Source of the DNA: CAVSQX01 sp963730225
GTDB taxonomy: Bacteria > Planctomycetota > Phycisphaerae > Tepidisphaerales > Tepidisphaeraceae
Length of the DNA: 64,000 nucleotides
Direction: 5' to 3'
Assembly: GCA_963730225.1 (NCBI GenBank)
Contig: CAVSQX010000004.1
Coordinates: 372,001-436,000, forward strand
Below, one piece after another: positions 34,928 to 44,122 of the stretch. The notes beneath the pieces were generated by a model, which searched no databases, was not told where the DNA came from, and saw nothing but the letters and a program-made list of their open reading frames with translations. The translations under genes were made by a program, and so were the position numbers. Within the stretch, counting starts at the first letter, position 1. Each line of letters starts with the position of its first letter.

Positions 34928-36673
34928 CTATGCCGTCAGGCCGCCGCTCATGCCCGGATCCGAACTGAGCCCGGTCAACGGCACCGTCGACAGTTCGCTG
35001 CTCTCGCGTTTCCAATGCCGGTGTCGATGGTGGAATTCGACGAATTTGTATACCTCGGCGGCCAAGCCGTCGTCGCCGTTCGACGAAGTTGAACTGCTGG
35101 AGGTGTCGGCGCCGGTCGCATCGGGCAGTTGCGCGACAAGCGAGGTGTCCGTCGTCGTGTTGAGCGTGGCGAGGGCATCGGTCACCGTGGCGGAAACGGC
35201 ATTCTGGGCCGCCGATCCGGTCGCATTGACTGATCCGCTCGACTGCCACACGTGCACCCAATCCACATCCATGGTGTTGGGGAAAACCGTGCTGCTGTCG
35301 GGCGCTCCGGGCCAGGAGCCTGAGCCGCCGACCCACAGATCGAAGATCAGGTACTCCGCGACATCCGGCACGATGCTGCCGGTGCAGGTCATCGCCACTT
35401 GCCCGTCGAAGTAAAACGTCAACGAGTCGGGCTGCCAATTGATGGCATACGTGTGATATCCGGCCGAGAGATCGACGCCGGTATCGAGTGCCGCACCGGC
35501 CGTCGTGTATCCGGAGTGATGCAGGTGAACGTTATCGACGTTCTGCCCGTCGATCACTTCCATGATGTCGATTTCGCCGTCGCCGTCGTGGTAGGTTCCA
35601 TTGATCGGCGTCGGCAGCATCCAGAAGGCCGGCCACAATCCCTGCGCGTCGCCGGCGGGCATCTTGATGCTGGCTTCCGCGTACCCGTAAAGGAACGAGA
35701 AGCTCTGTGAGCTGGAGATTTCGGCGCCTTGGTAGTTTCCGTTGTTGTTAGTGGCCGTGAGCGTCGCCACGCCACCGGATTCTCCGACGTTGCTGGCCGA
35801 GGTGCCGTTGGTTTCGCCCCAAAGCGTGTTGATCCATGTCGGCGACGTTGGAGCGGTGTTGAATTCGTCGTCGAACACCAGCGTCCAGCTTCCCGGAAGC
35901 GACGGTGGCGTAACGCTCGACCCACCCGTTCCGCTGGAGCCACTTGAACCGCTGCTGCCGCTGGCCCCGCTGGAACCGGACGAGCCGCTGGAACCACTTG
36001 ATCCAGTTGATCCGCTAGAACCCGAGGAACCGCTGCTTCCCGATGAGCCGCTTGAACCGCTGGAACCGCTGCTGCCTGTGGATCCGCTCGATCCGCTTGA
36101 TCCGCTGCTGCCGCTTGATCCAGTTGATCCGCTGCTTCCTGATGAGCCGCTGGAACCGCTGGAACCGCTGCTGCCTGTGGACCCGCTCGATCCGCTGGAG
36201 CCGCTGCTGCCGGATGATCCATCCGAACCACTACCAGTTGAGGTTCCGCTCGATCCACTGGACCCGCTGCTGCCGCTTGATCCGGAGGAGCCAGTTGATC
36301 CACCGTCGCCGGTGGACCCACTTGATCCGCTTGAGCCGCTATCGCCGCCAGTCGAGCCGCTGCTGCCCGTGCTTCCGCTGGAACCAGTCGACCCGGTTGA
36401 TCCAATACAGCCGCTGCCGTCGCTTGTTCCGCTCGAGCCGTCGCCAGCGGAACTTCCGCTATCGCAACCCGAAGCATCGCCGCTGCTGCTTGAATCGCCG
36501 GATTGGCCGCTGGACGACGTGGGATCGCCGCTGGTGGTTGAAACATCGCACAGCGGCATGGCGGTCATCGCCGCCGATGCAGACCAGAGCCGGCGCATTT
36601 CCAGACCTTCCATGATCGCCGTGCTGATCTTTTGGCCCTTGGACTTCCTTGAACGCGAGAACTTCCTGAACAT
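34928..36673 (-). CDS. Secreted glycoside hydrolase family 16 enzyme with long Gly/Ser linker
   Basis: About 581 residues from ATG 36673, with GGAGG eight bases upstream. Start: MFRKFSRSRKSKGQKI, then AIMEGLEMRRLWSASAAM, the export signature. From about residue 45 to 265 the chain is almost only Gly, Ser and some Thr/Asp (GSSGSSGSTG units). The GH16 domain follows: LPGSWTLVFDDEFN, FLYGYAEASIKMPAGD, catalytic DGDGEIDIMEV, TYAINWQPDSLTFYFDG. A C-terminal region of about 100 residues is Ser/Thr-rich. The catalytic domain is very close to that of the neighbouring gene, so this is a recent tandem duplication whose linkers have been replaced or rebuilt. Confidence 0.9.
   Translation of the reverse strand: MFRKFSRSRKSKGQKISTAIMEGLEMRRLWSASAAMTAMPLCDVSTTSGDPTSSSGQSGDSSSSGDASGCDSGSSAGDGSSGTSDGSGCIGSTGSTGSSGSTGSSGSTGGDSGSSGSSGSTGDGGSTGSSGSSGSSGSSGSSGTSTGSGSDGSSGSSGSSGSSGSTGSSGSSGSSGSSGSSGSTGSSGSSGSSGSSGSTGSSGSSGSSGSSGSSGSSGSSGSTGSSGSSGSSGSSGASGSSGSSGSSGTGGSSVTPPSLPGSWTLVFDDEFNTAPTSPTWINTLWGETNGTSASNVGESGGVATLTATNNNGNYQGAEISSSQSFSFLYGYAEASIKMPAGDAQGLWPAFWMLPTPINGTYHDGDGEIDIMEVIDGQNVDNVHLHHSGYTTAGAALDTGVDLSAGYHTYAINWQPDSLTFYFDGQVAMTCTGSIVPDVAEYLIFDLWVGGSGSWPGAPDSSTVFPNTMDVDWVHVWQSSGSVNATGSAAQNAVSATVTDALATLNTTTDTSLVAQLPDATGADTSSSSTSSNGDDGLAAEVYKFVEFHHRHRHWKRESSELSTVPLTGLSSDPGMSGGLTA
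35925..36520 (-). repeat. Low-complexity repeat coding for the Gly/Ser linker
   Basis: Imperfect 9- and 18-base units of the GGAAGCAGC/GGATCAAGC kind (plus strand reads GAACCGCTGCTGCC, GATCCGCTTGATCC) cover nearly 600 bases. It leaves long but spurious Leu/Pro/Asp-rich frames on the opposite strand. Such tracts expand and contract easily. Confidence 0.85.
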
Positions 36674-36941
36674 CACAATATCCTCCGGGAGTCGGACAAC
36701 GACTCCGAGTTCACCCACTCACTTCGGTAACGCACGTGCCCTCCGAATTTTTTTCGACGGCGCGCCATCACCCGATTCAAAACCGCATTCTGCGTGGCGC
36801 GCGAATTTTTAATGAAGGAGTCAGCCCGCTGCACTTTCGCCGATCAACTCCACACCGGGGGCGATCCTAGGTGTGCCTGCGCTCTTGAAAAGACAATCGA
36901 GGTGAAAAAATAAAAAAATCTTCAGCAGCGATAATGGACGA

Positions 36942-38168
36942 TCAGAGCCGATTTTTCCGCAGTTTTTTCAGCAGGGGACTCAGCACCCGCGCCGTCGCCG
37001 GCAACGGATCGGTGAATTGAAAATATTGAAATGTCTGTCGATGCAGAATGCTGCGCACCCATTGGCCAAGCGTCATCTGCCCTTTGGCGCGCAACTCATG
37101 AAACGCCCACCAGTCACGAATCGGATCCCACTGGCGCAGTCCGCGCCGGTAATCGTTCATCGTCTCCGGGGGCCCATCGGTCAGCCGGCGGTACACAAAT
37201 CGCGCCAGGCTCAGCCCGCTTGCCGAAACCAGCGCGTTTGATGCGACAAATCGGGCATTGCATTCGATGAGCTTGTATTGCCCATCCCGCCGATCCAGTT
37301 TGAACTCGATGTTGGCCAGGCCTCGCAATCGCGCCGCCGCGAAAAGCTTCTTCCCCGGCTCGACGATCTGCGGAATCCAATCGGTGATGTGGTAGCACGC
37401 CCCTCCCATTCCCACCGGGAATCGCCGGATCACCCGCTTGGTGAAATCGAACATCGGCCGGCTTTGGGCATCGAGATAGGTGAAATAGCTGCACAGCAGA
37501 TCGTCGGGCCCGGGGATCAGCTCCATCAACAACACATCGACACCGACTTTTTCCGCGGCATCGACGCCGGCCAGCAGCTGCTCGAAATTTTCCGCCGTCA
37601 AGAACTTCCGCCCAAACTGCTTCTCGAAGACATGCGACAATCGCGGCTTGACCAGCAGCGGAAACACCAATTCCCCGCGCACGTCCAGCACCTGCTGCCG
37701 CGAGGTGATCTCCCAAAACTTCGGCGTCGCCACGCCGGCGGCAGCGGCGATCTTGTACGTCGCCAACTTGTCCAGCATCGCCTCCTGGGCCGGTGGATGC
37801 GATTCATCCAGCCTGAACCGGCTCGCAAGCCGCTGGCGACATGTGTTCAGCAATTGCAATCCCGCGTCGCTGCACGCCAGCAGGATCGCGCCCCGAAGGT
37901 CATCCGAAGCAGACCCGAGCAGGAAATCTTCCCATGAATCCGTCCTGATCCATCGGGCAAATCGCGTGTGTCGGATGCACGTTTCCCCTTCGCAAAGAAG
38001 ATGCACCGCCACGCCCATCCGTCCCAGATCGCGCGCGACCGAGAGCGCGTTGGCTTCGCCCCCCAGCAGAATCACCGGCGGAAGTTTTCCGTGCCGGCGA
38101 CAGTCGGCGGCGATGAGTGGTTCCGCATTGGCCGGAGAAATCACAGCGGTGTTAGCGGCCTTGTCCAC
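36942..38168 (-). CDS. ATP-grasp protein, carboxylate-amine ligase type (PylC / D-aspartate-ligase-like)
   Basis: 408 residues from a GTG at 38168 preceded by AGGAGGT five bases upstream, so the start is well fixed; it overlaps the GNAT gene by 17 bases. Residues 30-60 form a pre-ATP-grasp domain (VILLGGEANALSVARDLGRMGV). The ATP-grasp domain has FPLLVKPRLSHVFEKQFGRK, VLLMELIPGPDDLLCSYFTYLD, FTKRVIRRFPVGMG and LANIEFKLDRRDGQYKLIECNARF with the Mg-binding Glu/Asn. Such enzymes activate a carboxylate with ATP and join it to an amine. It is the last gene of the polysaccharide operon and may add an amino acid to the polymer or precursor. Confidence 0.85.
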   Translation of the reverse strand: MDKAANTAVISPANAEPLIAADCRRHGKLPPVILLGGEANALSVARDLGRMGVAVHLLCEGETCIRHTRFARWIRTDSWEDFLLGSASDDLRGAILLACSDAGLQLLNTCRQRLASRFRLDESHPPAQEAMLDKLATYKIAAAAGVATPKFWEITSRQQVLDVRGELVFPLLVKPRLSHVFEKQFGRKFLTAENFEQLLAGVDAAEKVGVDVLLMELIPGPDDLLCSYFTYLDAQSRPMFDFTKRVIRRFPVGMGGACYHITDWIPQIVEPGKKLFAAARLRGLANIEFKLDRRDGQYKLIECNARFVASNALVSASGLSLARFVYRRLTDGPPETMNDYRRGLRQWDPIRDWWAFHELRAKGQMTLGQWVRSILHRQTFQYFQFTDPLPATARVLSPLLKKLRKNRL

Positions 38169-39905
38169 CGCCGACCTCCTGCATCCGCTGTCCCTTGCGC
38201 TGGGCTGCTTTCGGCTTAGCCGCCGGACCGGGAACCTGCGGCCTGTCAGGCACCCTCAATTTTCGAGCAGGAATAAATCCCAGCCGTGCCAGCGCGGTCC
38301 GCGCCGCCCGGCACCCCGACGGAATCGAAACGAAGAAATAATTCGTCCCCACAACTCGACGCGCATCGCTCAACATCGCCGCCAGCGCGATCGTCGATAG
38401 ATCTTCCCGCCGGGCATCCAGATACTTAAATACATGCACCGCCAGCGCACTGGACTCCAGCGCCCAGTCAATTTCCAGCCCGCCCTCGAACAGCTCCCGG
38501 CCTGGCCGATGGACCAGCCACGCGCAATGCTTCAGCCGATCGTCTTCGATGAAGGTATAAAATCGCTGCCCCTCTTCAACGCGAAACATCGCCGCCGAAG
38601 TGAAATCGCGCCGCGACAACCCGCCCGCCGCCGGTCGATACGCCAAAAGATCGGCGAGGCAATCTCGGCTCATCCGGGCATCGGCCGCGGGTTCCGGCGT
38701 CGATTTCTCTCCAAACGGAAAAACCCATGTCTCGCTGCGCGGCCGCGGGCGTCGCCTGGATAAACCAAACAAATTCATCGGATGCAGCGGCCGCAGCTTG
38801 CCCGTCCACGCCATCGCCTGGGCCGGCGTCACGTCGAACCGCTTCATCGCTCCGCGAACCGCATCCTCGATGATTCCGATCGCCTCCACCGCCTTCCGCC
38901 TCGGCGCCGACGGCACGACATGCAGCGACTGCACGTGGTCCCAGGCGTTGGCGAATCGCTCCTTGTACGCATCGTGCCCGGGCGTCAGATCCAACTGGGC
39001 GAATCCCTCCTGGAACAGCATCCGGCCCAAAAACAGAATGTGCAGCTTGCCCGGGGAGAATCGCGATAAAAGCGGATTGTGCGAGATCAGCCACAACTGT
39101 GCATGCGATCCGTGCACGATGTTCAACTGCGCCGACGCAATCTGATCCCCCACCTTCAACATCGTCGCATGCATCAATCCCGGCGCGTTCATCACGGCCA
39201 CGTGCAGCGGTGCTTTAACGGGTCGCTCTCAAACGGAGTCGATGAATGCACGGCCAGGTTTCGCGCGTCGAAAAATCGAGTGATCTCATCGAAATGCGGT
39301 TCCAATTCCGCCGCCCCCGACAGCTTGACGAAGCTCACGGCGCCCAGTTTTTTCATCTGCCGCAGCCGGCTTTTGTTCCCGGATTTGCTCAGCGATTTTT
39401 CCGTCTCCGAACCATCGCCGAACTTCAGCAGCGGACGATCGAAAGTCTTCAGCAGGCAAAAGCGCGCCGCTTCACCCTGATTCACCCATCCCGTCGGCGC
39501 TTCGGCGGGAAGATAGTGCAGCCGTAAACCCGAAGGCGGAAGCAACCGCTGGATCGCCCGCATGGCCAGCCATGGAAATGTTTCCGCCGCCTCCGGCCGG
39601 CAAATCCACGCTTGATATTCCGCATGATGGGCCCCGGCCGCCGCCAGTTTTCGCCGATCCGGCGACGCCGCCAGCGCCAACATTCCCGCCAGTTTCCCCT
39701 CCGCGTCGCGCCCGATCACCAGCACCGGATCGAACTGCTGTCGATACACCCCGTACCACGTCCGCGCGAATCCCGGCCCCTGAAACGCCGTCGCCCACGG
39801 ACACTGCTGCATCAGCGCGTTCCATTGCTCCACGAAATCGCCGCCGCCCATCAGCGCATCGGCTTCAACGCCTTCGACCACGGAAATCTGCATCCCATCG
39901 CTCAT
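38152..39905 (-). CDS. Two-domain GNAT / FemAB-like (BioF2-type) acyltransferase, split by a frameshift
   Basis: Two frames join near 39213 when one base is restored, giving about 584 residues. The N-terminal part (ATG 39905) reads PWATAFQGPGFARTWYGVYR and VLVIGRDAEGKLAGMLAL; the joined region KSLSKSGNKSRLRQMKKLG and HATMLKVGDQIASAQLNIVHG is the BioF2-like acetyltransferase (PF13480) core. A second GNAT-like module follows (FYTFIEDDRLKHCAWLVH, LDARREDLSTIALAAML). FemAB relatives transfer amino acids from tRNA to peptidoglycan, while others in polysaccharide loci are acyltransferases. It lies between two ATP-grasp genes, 11 bases after the first and overlapping the second. Confidence 0.75.
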
Positions 39906-39916
39906 CGCACGTCCGT

Positions 39917-41043
39917 TCACACGGTTGAATCCAGCGTGAAATCCAGCCAGCTCATGTTTCGCGAGATACCCGACGAATCCAGCAGCAATCGCCGCAGTAC
40001 GTGGACCGCGGCGGGGAACGCTCCATCGCTCTTGTGATAATGATAATACAAATTCGGCGTGCCGTTGACTTCCAGAATCACCCCGCCGTTTTCCGCCAGC
40101 GGAACCGAGGGATCGCGGCTCACCAGATCGATTCCGGCAAATCGCGCCCGCAGCGCCTCGACCGTACGCTTGCCGTCGTCGATGATCGACCGGCAAAACA
40201 GGTGCGTCGCCGTCGAATTGTCCGCGCCGGCATTTTCGTTGATGACGGTCTTGAGAATAATCTGCGTTCCCGCCGCCGGCACGGATCGCAGCGAAAAACC
40301 CTGCTTTTCCAGCGTCCGCCGCATGTCCAGATCGACGCTCAGCAGCACCTGCGACACGCCCGCTCCGTGCCTGAGGCGATTGTCGTTGTGCAGGTGCACG
40401 AGCCTGGAAATGCTGGACTTTCCGTCGCCCTCGACCGTCGGCGGTCGCCGTGCGAACGAATCGATCAATTCGCCGTCCAGATAGAGCAGCCGATAGTTGG
40501 TTCCGTCGATTTGCCGTTCGATGAGCAATTGATCGTGATAAATCGCCGCCGCCGCCGCCGCCCGGGCCAGTTGCCAGGGCGTACGAATTCCCGTTGTGAC
40601 GCCGCGTCCCCCGCCGGTGCCCCCGGAGGGTTTCACCACGCAATCGCCGCCAATTTCCTGCAGGAATTCCTCGGCCGGCCCCATTTGACCAAGCGAAAAC
40701 ACCCGATGCTGCGGCGTCGGCAACCCGGCGGATTCCAGAATCTGGTGCGTGAGCGGCTTGTCGTGCAGCACCGCCAGCGTGACCGGATCGTCGATCGCGC
40801 AGACGTTGTGCATCACGTAGGTTCGTGCCCCGTCGATTTCAATTTCGGCAAAATCCGGGCCCAGCGTCGTGCATTTTCCCCCCAGCTCGGCCGCCGCTTC
40901 GCTCCACATCTTTTGATAAAACGCATCCTGATGCCGCCCCACTTGCGCCGCCGCGGATTGCGAAAGCGAAGAAACGCCTTGCCCATCGCCACTGCCGACA
41001 GGCCGCGAAGAATCAGCGAATTGTTCGAAACCCGCAAGCTCAC
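39917..41043 (-). CDS. ATP-grasp amino-acid ligase, cyanophycin-synthetase-like, split by a frameshift
   Basis: About 375 residues. The start is a GTG at 41043 overlapping the RraA stop (GTGA); the first 34 residues (SLRVSNNSLILRGLSAVAMG...RNPRRRK) are in one frame and the rest in another, joined by restoring one base near 40938 within a CCCC run. After the join: HQDAFYQKMWSEAAAELG, then DDPVTLAVLHDKPLTHQIL, ATP-binding VVKPSGGTGGGRGVTTG, LLIERQIDGTNYRLLYLDGE, ARRPPTVEGDGKSSI and GVILEVNGTPNLYYHYH. The RxPxxVxGDGxSxI and ExNxxP blocks are those of the ATP-grasp half of cyanophycin synthetases and GshF-like ligases. No Mur-ligase half is present. Confidence 0.82.
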
Positions 41044-41807
41044 TTCTTAACCTCGGCCTCCAGAATCTGCGGAGCAACGCCGTTGGACTCGTCGTCGCGC
41101 ACGATCGGACAGTCCAGATCGATGAGAATCTTGTCCACCCATGCGTTGGAGAAATTTCCCTTTTTGACGGACTCAAAATAATCCGCGTTGGCCGTTTCGT
41201 GGGCCTGGAGCCGCTGGAGCAGATCGGCGGCGATGCCCTGGGGCACGATGACGACGCCCATGGCATCGCCCACCACGATGTCGCCGGGATTCACCACCAC
41301 CCCGCCGCAGCAGATCGGGAAATTAATTTCGCCGGGCCCGCGGTGCAGCGGCCCGATCGGCGTCGTGCCGCGCGCGAAAACCGGCAAATCCAGCTCCGCG
41401 ATGCTCGGCAAATCGCGCACCAACCCGTCGACGACGAATCCCTGTGCTCCGCGATGCTTGGCCTTGGTGGAAATCAGATCGCCCAGCACCGCGTTCATCG
41501 TCGAGCCGCCGGCGTCGATGATCACGACGTCTCCCGGCTCCAGAACATCGAGCGATTTGTGCACCAGCAGATTGTCCCCGGGAAATACTTTCACCGTGCA
41601 CGCCGGCCCGCTGATCTTGTGCGCCGGGTTGCTCAGCACCCGGATTTCCGGATCGACCGCGTAGAGTCGATTGAGCAAATCGGAAATGTCCGGCGTTGGA
41701 AACTCCGACAGCCCGCGCATCAGCTCGGTCGACGGACGCTCAATGTTCATCTTCACCCGAAAGCCCGGCCCCGGGTGCAAATGGGCCGATCGCGGTTTCA
41801 CTGCCAT
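41040..41807 (-). CDS. RraA-like protein (4-hydroxy-4-methyl-2-oxoglutarate aldolase / demethylmenaquinone-methyltransferase-like fold)
   Basis: A 255-residue protein: LSEFPTPDISDLLNRL, GGSTMNAVLGDLISTKAKHRG (substrate/metal loop), GFVVDGLVRDLPSIAEL with the conserved Arg-Asp pair, and VVVNPGDIVVGDAMGVVIVP. Members include RNase E regulators (RraA) and divalent-metal aldolases that cleave or make HMG-type 4-hydroxy-2-oxo acids. An aldolase role is more likely here because a hydroxyacid dehydrogenase gene is 18 bases upstream and a carboxylate ligase gene overlaps its end. The start is an ATG at 41807. Confidence 0.85.
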   Translation of the reverse strand: MAVKPRSAHLHPGPGFRVKMNIERPSTELMRGLSEFPTPDISDLLNRLYAVDPEIRVLSNPAHKISGPACTVKVFPGDNLLVHKSLDVLEPGDVVIIDAGGSTMNAVLGDLISTKAKHRGAQGFVVDGLVRDLPSIAELDLPVFARGTTPIGPLHRGPGEINFPICCGGVVVNPGDIVVGDAMGVVIVPQGIAADLLQRLQAHETANADYFESVKKGNFSNAWVDKILIDLDCPIVRDDESNGVAPQILEAEVKK

Positions 41808-41825
41808 GGCAAGCTCCTTCCAGGT

Positions 41826-42710
41826 TTATTTCCTCTGAAGCGCGCCGGCCAGAAATTCATTCCGCGCCAGCCGTTGAATCAGTTCACACACGCCGTCAGC
41901 AGCGCCGAGCGATTCGTGCGCCAGCGTCTCGTGCAGCCGCTGCACGGCGTCGATCACACACGGCTCCTGCCCGCTGGCGAGAATCGTTTCGCACAGGTGC
42001 TGCATCTCATCACGCCGCCGACCCGCATGTTGGGCGTACGTCGGCAACATTCGTTCGATCAGCGCCCAGACGCCCGGATAAATCTGTGCCGTCGCCTCGA
42101 TCATCTGCGGCAGCATGTCGCGCCGCTGGGCCAGGAGAGCCAACTCCAGGTACAACGCGCAGATACCCTTGGACATTCCGCCCAGGAGCATCTTCATCGC
42201 CGAAGCCGAACCGATCCGACCGCCCAGCAGGCGAACTCGAACGGCGTCGCCGAAAAGCGCCCCGACGTCCGCCGCCCGCTTCCCGCTCAGGAACAGCGTT
42301 CCGCTGACGGGCAGGTTTTTTGCCAGCCCGTTGATCGCTCCGTCCACGAAATCGACGCCAACCGACTGCAATCGATCGGCCATCGCACCGACAGTTTCCG
42401 GACCGATCGAATTCACGTCCACGAAAATCGCCCCGGCCGGCGCTAGCGAGGCCATTTCGCAATACGACTGGGCCATCTGCTCCGCCGCCGCCGGCAAAAC
42501 CAGCGAAAAAACGACGTCGGCTCGTCGAATTAAGTCGGCCAGATTGTCAACGATGATTAGACCCTGCTGCCGCGCCCGCTGAGCCGTCGCCTCGCTGCGC
42601 CCGGCGACGGTGGTCAGCACCGTCGATCCTCGCCTGCGCAGCACGGCCGCCAGGCTCGCGCCCATCTCACCGGCGTGCAGCAATCCGACCGTTCGAGTTG
42701 GCGTGCTCAT
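41826..42710 (-). CDS. NAD(P)-dependent beta-hydroxyacid dehydrogenase-like protein (6PGDH superfamily)
   Basis: A 294-residue enzyme starting at ATG 42710, which overlaps the stop of the upstream membrane protein (ATGA). The nucleotide loop VGLLHAGEMGASLAAVL is at residues 8-24, DVVFSLVLPAAAEQMA and DVNSIGPETVG (substrate-binding region) follow, then GAINGLAKNLPVSGTLFLSG and GSASAMKMLLGGMSKGICAL with the catalytic lysine. The C-terminal domain resembles the DUF1932 type. It oxidises or reduces a 3-hydroxy acid whose identity is unknown. Its place in the locus suggests it provides or consumes the acid handled by the RraA-like protein and the ATP-grasp ligases. Confidence 0.82.
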   Translation of the reverse strand: MSTPTRTVGLLHAGEMGASLAAVLRRRGSTVLTTVAGRSEATAQRARQQGLIIVDNLADLIRRADVVFSLVLPAAAEQMAQSYCEMASLAPAGAIFVDVNSIGPETVGAMADRLQSVGVDFVDGAINGLAKNLPVSGTLFLSGKRAADVGALFGDAVRVRLLGGRIGSASAMKMLLGGMSKGICALYLELALLAQRRDMLPQMIEATAQIYPGVWALIERMLPTYAQHAGRRRDEMQHLCETILASGQEPCVIDAVQRLHETLAHESLGAADGVCELIQRLARNEFLAGALQRK

Positions 42711-44122
42711 GGCGCCAATCTCCGGTTGAGCGACTGCATTCGCATCAGGCGGTCGGTCGCCGCGGCGTTCATGCCGTAACCTTGGCGTTGATACGCCGGC
42801 AGCCCGCGCTGGGGCTCGTGGTAAATCTGCGGCCACACCAGCAGCCACCCCAGCGTCAGCCACAGCGAGAGCAATTGCTCGTAACTGGTCGTCAGGGTGA
42901 TCCCAACCAGCCAGACCAGAAAAATCGCGAACATCGGCGCCGCATACCGGGCCGACTTCCACACCATAAACAGGTAAATGGCGATCCACAGCACCGCCGC
43001 CATGCCGATCAGTCCGGTTTCGTAGATGTACGACAGCAGCACGCTCCAGATCGCCTCCAGCCCCGCGGCTTTTCCAACCGCGATCGTCGCCAGCCCGGGC
43101 CCGAAGCCGAAGACCACCGTCGGAAGGTCGCCGTGAACCAGCAGCCGCCACCCGATCACCAGCGAACTGGAGCGCTCCTCCCACGAGCCGTTGCCCACGT
43201 CGGAGTTTCCGCCCATGCGATCGCTCAGCGACCACACCACGAACATCGTCGCCACCGGCACGACGACGCCGAGCAGCGCCGCCAGCATGGCAAACGTGCG
43301 CAAGTTCGCCTTGCAGCGAACGAACCAGATGATTCCCATGAACAGGGTCGCCGCCGCCGTGATGCCCAGATGTCCCGAGCGGGCCAGCGTAATCAGCAAC
43401 AGAGTTCCCACCGCCGCCACGAAAAACAGTATTCGCTGCCAGCGCGCCGGCTCGTCGCGCATCTTCACCAACCCCATCGCTTCGGCCAGCCAAAGCAGCG
43501 CCCACGGCGCCAGTGAACAGGCCATCGCCGACGGTTCGGGGAATAATCCAAACGGCCGTTGAATGTATTTTGCGATCGTGTCCGCGTAATCCTTCACGCT
43601 GAGGAAGGACTGGTTGTTGTATAGATCGACCAGCGGAAAAACGCCCTGCGAAAAGCTGTACCACTGCAATAGCCCGACGATCACGTGCACGACGGTGGCG
43701 ATAGCCACGCCGGTCAGGATCGGCAGCGAATACCGCGGTGCGTATTCCATCGCCGCCACCAGCGTCAGAAGCGAAACCGCCAGTGGAATAAGCACCTTGA
43801 CGCACAAACCCGGATCTTCCGTTCCCCCCGCCGCGATTCGCACTGTGGAAATCAGTTGGGGCGCCAGGATCAAGGCGAAGATCCATAGCAACTTGGCGCG
43901 CCTGGAAAAAAGCACCGGCGCCAGCATGGCGATGCTCAGTACATTTCCAAATTGCAGCGCGGAGGTTTTGCCGATGTTCACGCTGATGTACGGCATCATG
44001 CTGAAAAAGCCCAGAAGCCCGCTCATCCAGGCGCCCAGCCGCTCCTTGGCCGACTGACTCACGCCGATTGAATACAGAGCGCCGGGTTCAATGCGTCGCG
44101 GTTGTAGGGATCGCGCAACCAT
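42707..44122 (-). CDS. O-antigen ligase / Wzy-type polysaccharide polymerase, integral membrane
   Basis: About 470 residues with ten or more hydrophobic segments (for example LSIAMLAPVLF, LLWIFALILAPQLI, ILFFVAAVGTLLLITLA, MAAVLWIAIYLFMVW). The large periplasmic loop typical of Wzy/WaaL proteins is about residues 265-330 (RMGGNSDVGNGSWEERSSSLVIG). Such proteins polymerise or ligate lipid-linked repeat units outside the cytoplasmic membrane. The start is uncertain: ATG 44122 overlaps the GT4 gene by 35 bases; a GTG at 44062 just after the GT4 stop is an alternative. Its end is coupled to the dehydrogenase gene. Confidence 0.8.
   Translation of the reverse strand: MVARSLQPRRIEPGALYSIGVSQSAKERLGAWMSGLLGFFSMMPYISVNIGKTSALQFGNVLSIAMLAPVLFSRRAKLLWIFALILAPQLISTVRIAAGGTEDPGLCVKVLIPLAVSLLTLVAAMEYAPRYSLPILTGVAIATVVHVIVGLLQWYSFSQGVFPLVDLYNNQSFLSVKDYADTIAKYIQRPFGLFPEPSAMACSLAPWALLWLAEAMGLVKMRDEPARWQRILFFVAAVGTLLLITLARSGHLGITAAATLFMGIIWFVRCKANLRTFAMLAALLGVVVPVATMFVVWSLSDRMGGNSDVGNGSWEERSSSLVIGWRLLVHGDLPTVVFGFGPGLATIAVGKAAGLEAIWSVLLSYIYETGLIGMAAVLWIAIYLFMVWKSARYAAPMFAIFLVWLVGITLTTSYEQLLSLWLTLGWLLVWPQIYHEPQRGLPAYQRQGYGMNAAATDRLMRMQSLNRRLAP

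Noticed and set aside
35742..36812. Long plus-strand frame rich in PLEPLLPLDPLDPL repeats
   Set aside because: It is the complement of the Gly/Ser linker repeat of the GH16 gene; no start site or family feature supports it.
39192..40643. 483-codon minus-strand frame taken as a single protein
   Set aside because: Only its last 237 codons (from 39905) are real, as the start of the GNAT gene; the earlier part is a shadow of the ATP-grasp gene.
41826..43886. 686-codon minus-strand frame
   Set aside because: Only the last 294 codons (dehydrogenase) are real. The upstream part is an out-of-frame reading of the membrane polymerase gene.
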